Positions 33,301 to 46,100 of a DNA stretch of 64,000 bases are shown one piece after another. Each line of letters starts with the position of its first letter. Position 1 is the first letter of the stretch. Below the pieces are notes generated by a model that ran no database searches, was not told the origin of the DNA, and saw only the letters and a program-made list of their open reading frames with translations. A program made the translations under genes and the position numbers. The stretch spans positions 11,732,001 to 11,796,000 of the forward strand of contig NC_059543.1 of the NCBI RefSeq assembly GCF_905220415.1. Reading direction: 5' to 3'. This DNA is from Colias croceus. Taxonomy: Eukaryota; Arthropoda; Insecta; Lepidoptera; Pieridae.

Positions 33301-36300
33301 CAGAAAAATCACGGGTCAAATTGTCCCACCGAAAATATAACTGCGTTATAAGAATAACTATACCTACGATAAATTATACATAATACAATATAGTCTCAAA
33401 TGCATACTAGTGAAATATTTTATTTGAATCAATAAAATAAAAAAAAAATAAAAAATAATAATAATACAAAAATAAATTCACAACACAAGAAAATCCGCGC
33501 GCAAATCATAGCGCGTGACAATGAAATCAAGAACTTTCGAGCCGACGCGACGCGGACGACGAAGGAGCCTAACAAAAGTACCTACAATCATAGGCGGCTC
33601 GTGACAAAATTGTATGGCCGTGTTCACTTGAAATAAAACAACGAAAATAGGTACCTACAATAGCGTTAGCAGTACAAAAAAAATGAGCACCACATTATAA
33701 ATGTCTATTTAATATTTATACACTAAAAATTATAGAGTATTTCAAAACGAATTCAATTATTATTTAGCAATAATTAGAAAATCCCCGAATTTGCATTCGT
33801 GATCGTATTCATAGTGTTTGTCTACACTAATATTATAAAGAGGAAAACTTTGTTTGTTTGTTTGATTGTAATGAATAGGCTCATAAACTACTGGACATTT
33901 TACCAATGTTTGCAAGTTTGTGATTACTTTGATAGTTTACCGATTTATAATAATTGTATACTTATATCATTGTTTAAAAATATTCAAACACAATATGATA
34001 TAGGTACTGATTTATCACTGGTTTCAGTGATGAACTGATGAGTCAATGTTAGCCACAATACTAATCACTTTCGTCATACATGTGTATGAACTATGATTGA
34101 TGTGATTTGCAATGTGGTGAAATTTCATAAAAATCACGGGCCAATTTTTTGTTTTGAATCCCACCGAAAATACATATATTACTAATTGCGTTATTAGAAT
34201 AATTAATTACTATACCCACGATCAATTATTACAATTTACAATATAGTCTCAAATGCATACTAGAGAAACATTGCAATTTGAATCAATTAAAATGCATAGC
34301 ATACAAAAATAAATTCACAACACAAGAAATTCCGCGCGCAAATCATAGCGCGTGTCAATGAAATCAAGAATGTAATTTATATCAAGCCGACGACGACGCC
34401 GAACTAAAGTACCTACAGTACCATTTACCTTCAGTGTACAATACAGTTTACAGACCTACGACGGACGAACAATAATGAGTAATAAATTGTTTACAAAAAA
34501 AAACATAGTTTCTAAGGTCATTAGTTTTATTTTATTTTATTGTTATTTTCTTTGAACGATTGGAAATGAAATTACTCAATTTTTACACAGAACTTTGATT
34601 TATTAGAATTATGCTCATTATGTATAAGATAACGAACGCGAATGCACGACATCTAGCGCGTCTTATGTCTAAACATCGCCTTTCGTTTAGACATTGACGC
34701 GCTAGATCTGTAATAAGTATATAGTCTATGCGCTAGATGTCGTGCTTTATGTCGTGTTTCGCTTGGCAAAAGTCACGCACACTACTGTAGAAGTGTCAAA
34801 TTTTTCCGGTATTTTACTGTTGTTTTTCTAAGTAAATATTGTAAATTATTGATTAAAAAGGTCGAACGCGCACACATTTCATTATAGAGAAGTGATAAAA
34901 TGATTAGTTTTAAAGAAATAGTGTCTGTGTTAAGTGTTTAGAGGTAATCAAAAATGTATGGAGGGACGGTCGGAACATCCACCTTAAACTTGAGGTACCA
35001 GACAGTATAGACAGAGTACTTGAGGTACAGAGTGGTTAAATAAAGTCATTCTCAAACTTAGCATAAGTTCATGTGGAACCAAAGATATAATTTGAAAGTC
35101 ATGTAACATCTTTAAATAAATCACAAAGTTTCGCAGCTACGAGCTAACTTCCAACTCGTAAATTAGAAAAAGTAATTGTTCCGGTTTGGTGACGTCTACC
35201 CTTCAGGCTTAATTATACTTATGGTTTGTGCACATTACGCTGTATCACCGTATTTGTTTGACGCGAACAACTAATGTCTGTATACATAATATAATACCTC
35301 TACTTAGTCCCAAAAACCGTATAGTTTTTTTTTTATATTTCAGATTAGAATTAAAATATTTTAAGGAATATTTTTATTATATTAGTTAAATTATCTATGT
35401 AAATAAAAGGTTTACATGTTCATTTAAAACATACGAAAATTTTTTAAGAATACTTTTGATTATTTTTAAGAAATTTAATCCATTTACAAATCTCTAAAAG
35501 CAGAGCGAGCATATTCAGCAATTTCACCGTCCGACCAACGGGATGTTACTGCCACATATTGTAGGCACGTCTTGCGGTACAACACGGAAATCACGATATC
35601 GTCGTCATCAGATTCCTGAAGGAGTTACTACATACAGTTTTGAGAAATTTTAAAGGAAATTCGCTCAAATCCAAATGGGTTATCTACACCACTGTTCAAC
35701 AGAGTTGACATTGAATAAGACTTTAATTTAATAGACAAATACAGAGAAAACAAATAGGTATAATAATTTTTTTTTACAAGATTTAATGAAATCTAACAAA
35801 AATGGATGTGTCTTTTACTTTAGAGTTTTTGATTTTCGCTTTACAAAGAATGAATATAAAAGTATAGATTTTATTTTTAGCATTTATAAATTACCGTTCC
35901 AATGTAGAGACGGCCTTATGTCCCGTAACGTGAATGGGAAAACTTAGCTGATACGAATACGTTATGCGAGCTAAATATTATTCATATGAAAGTTTGGACA
36001 TTGATTGCGCTTAGATATTGGCCAATTAAAAATTTTAAGGTTATGGTTTCTTCTGGAACTTAACCAATAATATTATTAACTTTCTCAGTGGATGACAATC
36101 TCATCAAAATTGGTTCAGTAGTTTAGATGAAATAGATTGTAATATGTAATTGTTTAATTTTAAGCATTTTGTAATCGTTTTTATAAAACAAATGATAAGC
36201 TCTTTTTTAACTTTAAAATAAACCTAAATTTTATCAAGTATGTGTAAAGGCACGCAAAACCGGGCGAATAGCTTGGCTTATGCATTAATGTATGAGCATG

Positions 36301-39300
36301 TACCTCGTACAACTTTATGTGCAAAAAAACTAATGAATAATGAATTAGGGATCTTCGTGGTTTTTCTTACAACATACGCCAATTACAGATTCTACTCTAT
36401 TAAACTAAATGCTCACCTCTCCAAACCAGCGTATAAAACTTTGATAACAGTTTGAAACTTTAATTGTAAATATCGCGGGAAACACACACGTGCGTTTGAA
36501 ACCACGTGCGGCGCGAGACTGAAGGCAATACTCGTATACCGGCTTTCATGAAAATGGGTCTTCGTGAAACTATGGAGTGGTTAAAGAGAGTGCTTCATGG
36601 TTACTCATGAAGACGACGATATTGTTTTTAAAGTACAAATACGTCTATTTAACTGAATTATTAAGGAAATCGTCATCTACTTTTAAAAGACTTTCAATCT
36701 TTACCCAATGTAGTAACGTGTTTGGAGGTTAAAAATAAATTATATAAGGAATACATAATAATACATTATAAAATATCTAATTTTATTGACAACGACGCGA
36801 GTCGCGACGGGTGCTCCAGAGGTACAATCATGACTGTAATAATTATTAAAAGCTACACTCACCGGCACGGAATCTTGGCCACTTCAAATTTCTACGAAAA
36901 ATTACACTATTTCTTTTCTACTACAAAATTCAATAAAAATTTAATCAACACTAGTTAATGTAATGTGTTTACAAACTTTTAGTAATAATTGGAAGTTTAT
37001 AAGAAGTTCTACAGCGTAGATATGAATTAAACAAGAATTTACGCTTTTCCTGTGAATTTTAAATGATTTCTTTAAAAAGTCACAAAAATTAGAAAAAAGC
37101 GTTTCCATAAAAAAAATTCAGTCTTTTATTACTGGGTGTTTCCTTCTCTTGCCTGAAACACTGCTTACATCCTTTCTGTCATACTCTAGAATACATTTTT
37201 GATGTCAACTTGAGCTATAGTGTACCAAACGGCCCTAGATGTATTTCTAAACTCATCTTACATTGGTGGTGGGTTGGAATCGAACTTTATGTTTCTTTTA
37301 AGCATGTTCCAGATGTGTTCTATTGGATTAACATCCGAGCTACGAGCTGGCCACTCCAATTTTTCAATAATAACCTCTTGAAGGTACGCTTATACGCTTC
37401 GTACGACATGCGGACGTGCGTTAAAGTGTATTAGTAGCAATCTTTCTTCACTGATAAATCTGTTATAGGGCTGAACATGTTTTTGGAGAATTTCCTCGAC
37501 GTACCTGATCAAATTTAAGTCATTACTTACGATAAATAACACCACACGAGCATCCAAACTTATACCTCCCTATACCATTATTGACCCTCCATGGAAAATC
37601 GCCGTTTGAGTTGTGGTGATGGATGAAAACCTCTCTTATCGTCTTCGCTATACTGACTCTTGGCTATCAGAAGCTCGTAAAGTGCCTCGTCACTCATCTG
37701 TGAACACCACACGAGCGCACTGGCTGTGGGTCCAATTTTCATGTTCTCGCGCAAAACGAAGACGTGCTTCTCTGTGATGTCTGAGGAGTTCTGTACGGCG
37801 TGCTGGTCTGCAAACATTCAAATTAACTTCCTTCATTAGTCTTCTCACTGATTACTCACCCAAATTTATTGTCCTGGTGTTTTGGAGCCGATGGCGTATC
37901 TCAAAAACTTTCAGAAAGCCATTTCTGAGTATCTCTTGACCAATAAACCGGTCTTCTCGAGCTGATGTGCACCTCACGCTTCCACTTCCTGGTCTGCACG
38001 TGTAGCTGCCAGTCTCCTGCTATCTTTTCCATGCATAGTGCATAGCTGAACGTCGTACTTACTGTACATTAGGTACTTTATGTTGTGGCAGTCTTTGGTC
38101 TAATATTGTGATGGCCTGTGCAGGCTGTTGAGATGCTAACGGCATTTTTTATTGTTTGTTATGATCATTGACTACAGCACAACAATAACAATATCTTAAA
38201 ACGGCATAACTGATATCGAAAAAAGTTTAAAACGAACAATTCGTAACTTCGGCATAACCGCACAAATCACAAATTTCGACTAACTCTTAAAAAGTGTTAA
38301 AAGATTATTCTCAAACTTAATGATTTCTTGACATAAAATTAAAGAAATAATATGTTAACGTATCTGTATACAAAAAAATCGTGAAAAGCACTTCAAACAT
38401 TTTTTATCGGCAAATTTGTAAGTGGCCAAGATTCCGTGCCGGTTTCTGAGGACGTTTCTGCAATTATAATTTTGATTGTTTTCGTCTGAATTTAAAAAAT
38501 CTTTTTTTTAAATAATAATTAATCTATAACAATTGTTTAGTGCGTATGTACTTAACATACGCACTAAGCAATTGTTGTATGTTTTAGCAAACGAACATAA
38601 GTCTCATGAAGTTGTATATTCTTGAGTATTATGTTACACAAGTAAGTATCAAACATAGGTATATTTATTTCCTTCTTGAGGAATTAAAGTACAAGTTAAT
38701 TGAAACGTTTACCGTAAAATTTCTCCAATTTGTTGAGGTCATGACTATAAACACCATAATTATTATAATTTGAGGTTTCACTTTTTAAGAATTTTAACCA
38801 AATTAAACAATCTATATTTTATAGTACTTAATAAGAGAAAATATATTTACGTGAAAACAATATTTTTCACATAAAATATAGGTAGATGAAGTAAATAGTA
38901 TATTTAAATACTTAATTGTAAGTAGAATATGATAAGCTTTAAAAATTAATTGTATTATTGCGTTAAGTCTTTAATAAATAAAATATTTGATGCTGAGAAT
39001 GAATATTTTCATCCTTCATACGATAATAAAGAGATAAGATATTAACTAACTCCTAAGACTAACGCAGAGGTCTGTTCCGAGGAATTTTCCACAAAATTGA
39101 AGGTTTTTATCTCAATCTGTTCATCTCGGGCATTCATTTGAATTTTTTCATACAAACTTTGCTTATGAAAACGTTTTCATATTTTAGCGAGCGCGCTCTT
39201 TCAAAATATGTTATACGTGTTATTATATTAACGTCGACATAATTATTATTTTATTAATTTGTAAAGAAACGAGTAACCGATGCATTGCAAAGGAATATAT

Positions 39301-40149
39301 TAAAATGTTTTCTTACACATACGTACATGTAAGAATATACATGTACATATCTACGAGTGCGTTCAGTTTTTATAATAAATAATGAATTTTCCAATAATTT
39401 TATCACAAAAATACATTTAACTTTTAAAAAGGCTATGTGTTCCTTGTTAACATAGCGATAGTTTTGTATACTTAGGCTTTTTATATAAGACATTTGCATT
39501 GCGCATAAAAAAAATTATAATCAAATTATACAAATGTAATTACTCTCGTAATTACAAATTACTCTCGGTAAATTATGTAGTACCGATTACGTTATTAAAA
39601 CCACAAGTTCTACCTTTCAGGCGAACTTTTTCGTGGTTAATATTAAAACACGAAAGTAGATGTTAAAATTTCCCGAGGCCTATTCGAAACAAAGCAAGTC
39701 TAGGATAAAGCCTCAAACTTGAGACTTTTCTTATCTTCCCGCCCCTCATAAACCTTGGCACTTGGATGTTACAAGAAATTGTATGTTTTAGGGATCCGCG
39801 CACTTTCTTTCGGGAGATTATCAAAGAATTCAGTTATTTTTAACACAATTTTTACTCGAAACGCATAAATACTGTGTTACAAAATAACTGAATGAACGAA
39901 ATGCATAAATAGAATGTAGAGCTATCCAAAATAATTCAAATTCAAATTCAAATTCAAATTATTTATTTCTTCCTTTTACAATAGGTCCTTAACTAATTTG
40001 TGATTGGAACACTCCTAGTAAGCAAATAAATGCTTGTGTCAGGAGGTTCCGCTCTTCCTTAACACTATTAGACACAGAAATAAAACAATATGAATGAATA
40101 CAATGCAAAAACACAAAAGAAAAGAAAGAATTTAACAAAATCTCAGTAT

Positions 40150-40190
<41 letters not shown>

Positions 40191-43100
40191 TGTGTGTGTT
40201 ACAGCACGTTTATTTTTTATATATAATTGATTATGTATTCGAGTCAAAATTAACTTGTGCAGCTTGTCGCGACGTTATACACGAAAATATGATGTAGGGA
40301 ACTTAGATTTTATATTTCATATTTCCTTGTATTGTTTTGTACAAAACGACAAGTGAGATAAGAAAGGGTTTGATGTCTATCAGTCCATCGCGGAAACGAT
40401 AATATGGAATTGAATGTCCGGATCATTTATTTGTAGTAACTTTATTGATAGAGATGATTTATTATTATTAATTGGTATCAACAATCATAATGAGAATTCT
40501 TGCATAAATACATATTATCTATTTTTTTCTCTTGTTTATGAAAGAATGACTGTTGAATTTTGTTGTCTATTTTTCTTCGGTTATTGCGAAATACTAAATG
40601 TAAAAAAACGTACAAAATTTCCCACACAATGTGCAAATGCATTAAAATCGGCTTAGTTTATATTAAATTTATATTTTCCTTGTAAGTTTTTTTTTACAAT
40701 ATTTTATTCATAACAAGCTATAATAGCATCGCAGTTAAATGTAAGGAACAAATAATTAACGAAATCAGTACGTACTCAAAACTGCATATAACATTTCGTA
40801 ATTGATGCGCGAATTATTCATCATAAATAACAATTAACTCCATCCCATTCTCGCAATGATACATATTCATAAGTACGAAAAAGATGCAAGAATTCCAGAA
40901 ATGGGCTCACGCTTAAACAAACGGCCCGGGGTCGAAGCGCAACGACTTGTTTTCTTTTGTCCAATACGTTAAACGGTAAATGGCACTGAGAAATATTAGT
41001 ACCTATAATGCAGTTGCAGTACCGAAATATTGGAATGGAAAAGTACACATCAGAAAAATAAACTTATGCGTATCTTAAATTTAGTTTTTAGCATCAAACT
41101 TTTTTACATAACAATACATATAAAGTAGGAAGTCAATCGAATCAGATTTGAAGATGCCTATTTGCTGTTTAACACAAAAGGAATTAACTTTGAAGCTGAA
41201 ACGCATAAATATCTTTCAACAACATGAAATAAGCCGCGACCTATACGTACGAGTGTACCGTTTTCTTGTATTTTCATCGAATAAATAATCGGCTACCTGC
41301 CTCTTGATATTATGCTGTTCCGCTCATATGATTCGCAAAGCGGTTTTATTTTTCAAGCAATAAATGAAAAAAACCAGTAACATTTTACTATTATAATTTA
41401 ATATCTACCTTAAGGATGGAACGAGTCGCGGTATATAACAAGAAAAACCTCGAAAGTTGTTCGTGACGATGAAATCGAGCAAGTTATTCTGAAACTTAGA
41501 TCGTGAACATAAAAATGCGATCAACGCCACGGGCGCATGATTTACTGACTGCCGGCGCTGCTGCTATCTTTTTACCGACTTTCAAAAAAGGCAGCTTTTA
41601 TCATTTTATAGAACATTTAAAATTGGCGTGAAAACAAACAACCCGCCTTTTTAAAGCGTAAAGTAAAAAATATATATTTAACCAGATGAAAAAAAATCTA
41701 CATACCTATAAAATTCGGGCAATAATCCATCTACTTGTATATAAAAGTAAATAAATTGTCACTACACTTATGTAAACGTTAAACGTACTAAGACATGAAA
41801 GCCTTGGAACGACGATAATGTTTAACTCCAGTAACTGGGCTTCTCAATATTGTCATCAGCGATAGAGCCCCGTAATATCTGAGGTCGGTTGCCGCTCGTC
41901 TAAATTATAACTGGCTTCACCTGCGCCTCGTAAATTTTTAATGCACCGCATTTTTACAAGCCGCGCTAATCTTGTGTTTAGTAATTGGTTGACTAGTTAG
42001 CACTTTTGGCACGCTTATGTTAAGAAACAGATAAGTTTTTCTATATCTAGAATATACAATTACTTAAGTTCCTGTTATAGAATGAAAAATATTTGATGTA
42101 TGATCACGAGATCCCTTTTGGAATCTACTACATACTACATATATGCAAAGGTAATAAAAAATAAATACGTATATCGCAAAAGAATTATTATTCAGGAAAA
42201 ATATACCCATATTCTTCTTCTACACTATAATATGTATATTCTAAACCGAACCTAATAGCTCGCTATCAGATTTATTTATTGATCTAGATTTCTGTAAGAA
42301 GCGCTTTTATTTTAATATTTATTTTATTGGCGGATCATAAAGACTAATAAAAGAAAAATAATAAAATTGTACACGCAAAGTCAGGAAGGTAATTCTCAGC
42401 CTTATAAAAGGTCACGCAGGTTCGAAACTAGCTAATTCCATTTTACACAGTACATAATTAAACATTATTTCATACATATGTATTACTAGGAATTAAAACT
42501 GAAACAATAACGGCTGAAGGCTTATCGTTTACATAAGATTTCGATATCCTCCTTTTATTAAGTATAGTACCATCTAAATAGGGTCATTAATTTAACAACA
42601 GTAATTAATTCATCAGTCATCCCAGTGAGGGGTGAGAAGACGCAATGTAAGCTCGTAAAAACATAATCAAAGTTTCATTGCCCGGGACGTGTTTTATGAG
42701 TTTTATCCATACGTGCAATCAAAATTTAAATAGATATGTGACACGGATAAGGTGTTTTTAGGAAGTAAATTTTCACAATTTGATACCAAAATTTTAAGTG
42801 ACAAACTTTGACTTCAGTAATGTAAAATTCTAGACCAACATTGTTAACAAACTAATTTGATGAAATGAAATTTATCCTGATGAAAATATTTTTTACTATT
42901 TTTTTGTAATATTCGATTTACTCTTTAATATTATGACGAAGCGATGCGAACCAAAGCAAAGTCAGTCAGTATATAAAACTTAATAAAATACAAGCAGAGC
43001 TGTGTCAGGAACTAGTATCAATCTAACGATACGTTTCGTATTATCAAAGATTACTGACAAAGCCAACATCACATCAACTTTTAATATCCTCCATTGTATG

Positions 43101-46100
43101 GGACAATAAAGTAAGAATGGAGAGTTTTGTTAATTTTAGCTTTTATGATTATTAATATTCTTTATAGCATTCTAGCAGATAGGACGGGTTAAAAAGATTT
43201 ACGAGAGAGAGCGCCTAATCACTGTATTTTTTTCAGAAAGTTGGCTTTAAGGTTTATTTTGCAAATGATAAATACACTTTTAGGAATGGGAACGAAAGCA
43301 ATACAATTTTTACATAATAACTTGTTTAATATTTTTTACATAATCAGCGTATACAAAACTTTAATATAAAAATTGAACCGTAAACGAAATACTGCATTAT
43401 TTTCAGTTACAAAGATAGAATTTATTATATTGCGTGTGCAATGCGGACGAAACTTAAAAATCTTGAAAACAAACATTGTAGGTAATTTTAATTAAAAACA
43501 ACCATCACCGCGGGCAGCGTCTAGTCACTTAATGTAAACCGCTTAAGTACATATTGTGTAGATTTATTACAGTGCACTAAACATACATCGTGTAAGTCTC
43601 AGTGAGCTGCAGTAAAAGATCGTTTAGGTGGCGCGGCATCGTCCTAGTCTAATTTACCCAGTCGTCAGGGACGGAAGACCAACCAGTGTGGAACTTTGAG
43701 TGCTAGGGATGTTCGCAAGATATCGATAAAATGTGACAAAAGGGATAATTTCGAAGTACGACAAAAATACTTTATGTAATGCGTCTTGTGCAACGGAATA
43801 CATATTAAAAACCTTCAAACTTAGCAAAACTTCGATACAAAAAAAAAAATAAACTAATATTTCTAATATTATTTATGTGCTTAGTATATAAAATCAAAGA
43901 ATGCGATTAAATATAATGTTGAAATTGTATGAAACTTTGTCAATTATATCCGTAGTAGAAGATTATAAGTTATTACTGATTACATTATTAGAAAGCCATT
44001 TAAAGTTGCCAAATCAAAGATCATATTTCAATAGAAATACATATAGATATCCTATATGTATTTCTATTGAAATATAATCTTTATGCAAAGGGAGCATAAT
44101 AAAAGATTTGTTTTCAAATTCATTCCAATGCAATGAGACAAACGCTTTAGAAAAGGGATCCACTAAATCGATAATTAAATTAATAATAAAGAATTTATCG
44201 ATACAAATCCACGCCTACTTATATCTGTCCCACAGGCGCCGTAGCGGTGCCGCGCAGATTGGATACAGAACATTTGTTACGCTACGAGTGCTACGACGAG
44301 CACTACGAGTGCTACGAACGACTCAAGGTCGACCAACAGCCTGACAATTATTACGGCATAAAACAATTTATGGATATAAATGTGTTTCCATCCTGTACTA
44401 TTATCCTTTAACAATGCTATGTACATAGCTATCCGAAATGATACACCATATAAATTAAAATTTTATCTTTCAAGTTACGAATAAGTTTTTTTAATAGATT
44501 TGACTCCTAATTATTCTCTGAGTTTTATTAAATCGCAGTAGAAAATTATAAATTATTTATTAAGCTGTTATTTCTTTTCTTCTGGCTCACGAGTCCAATC
44601 ACAAGTCTAAAAAACATAAAATCGAAAATATCTTTCTTAATTTAATTTACGCTTAACTAACGCTGAAAGCATTGTTGAAATACGAGAAGACAGTTCGATT
44701 CTCATAATTAAATGAAGTCCAGACATACCTACACTCTACAGCTTTAGCAGACGGAAGTTGTAAAAAATATTAATATTTCCCAGACGCCATTATACTAGGC
44801 CCTACGCACAAAGGCTTTTGATTTGTCCGAGCTTTTGCTTTATTTGCGACTGGCGAAACGAGACGACCACAGATCGAATATAAACTAGACGGCGCAAGTG
44901 CGTCAGTCACAAGGAAATTCGAGCATTCTGTTTGTTTATGACGCGGTCACGAAAACAATACATGCCACTCAACTTTACGAAGTTTTGAAATGAAAATGTT
45001 AATATTCTTTTACAAACAACAAACACTATTGCAACTACATTATAATGTTGGTTGTAATGGTTCTTTGACGTTTCTCTTAATTAAAATATAAATCTAAAAT
45101 AACGTCAATTTAATAAGATTTAATTACCACAGAAAACGATCCCAGACGCACTCGACGTTATTGGAAAATTAAAAAAACTATGATGAATATTAAAACTTTG
45201 TATCTATTTGTTTAGTATCTATCCAGTAACTAGTCAATCTAAGAGCTGTGGTGACAACAGATTAATTCCTGGAGGCTCGCCAGGATGATAGCCGACATTT
45301 AGAGATCACTGATGGAAACGTACAGCTCCTGTTTGTTTGCCAACTATCTGTTGATTATAACTAATCCTTGACCAACAAAAGGTATTCATAGCAGCAAGTA
45401 ACTGTTAATACTGTTAAGAGGGGTTAGGCGGTCAGCGAAAATTCAGCTATTCGGGCCTGAGGTAAGCGGTGAGGGGGTCCGCGTTTAGTATGGAATCAAC
45501 GTGCTCCAAACTAAAAATCGTAAGCGCCATTCACATTTTTATCAAAAAGTGAATGAAAATATTTAGTATTTTCTAAATCTAAAACAGTCACGAAATCGAC
45601 AAATACCTATGTATTTGTGATTTTATACGAATTATTATCGTAAAATACGGTTGTAATGAGCATTTATATGATATTTTAGAGGTAACTTCAGGATTTTTTT
45701 TTATCGAGCAAAATGTTTCCAATCGTGTTTTGGAAACAGTCATCCCATCACACATACGTTCTGTAATACATATTAGAAATTCCAGTGCGAAAAAACTTCA
45801 ATATTTTCAATTATAGCTCATAGAAAACAGTCCATTTTGCCGTGTTCACCTACTAAGGCCCCTTAAATGAAACGTAACACAGCGCGTAACAAGCTAATCA
45901 TTATTTCTCAATTTGAACGACACCATAACCAAACATGTCTACACCAAGGGCGCCACCCTCCAGTGTCCCCAACCCTACCAACCAATCATCACTTTCATGC
46001 AAACAGTAATTAACTACTCGTAGCCCTATGGAATCGGTCCTTTGCCTCGAGTAATTAAAGCAAAAACGGGCCCACTACGAGCCCTAGGGAACCTGCCGGG

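Larger units (their letters stand above)
31287..34505. repeat. Triplicated block of unknown origin
   Basis: Three partial copies in the same orientation: unit 1 31287-32564 (interrupted by a repeat dimer at 31437-31785), unit 2 32798-33595, unit 3 33897-34505. Shared markers include CTGATCCA...TTCACTCAAAACTA (units 1, 2), GAAAATAACCAGGAAGGTGAA (units 1, 2), GTTTACCGATTTATAATAAT (all), AAAATCACGGGYCAA (all), TCCGCGCGCAAATCATAGCG (all) and AATAATGAGTAATAAATTG (units 1, 3). GC-rich GACGCGACGCGG patches occur in the AT-rich units. No reading frame is conserved between them. Confidence 0.75.

Noticed and set aside
44108..44344. 78-codon frame overlapping the candidate exon at 44236
   Set aside because: Its upstream part is AT-rich noise crossing the splice acceptor, and its Arg/Leu-rich end is an alternative reading of the tandem repeat.
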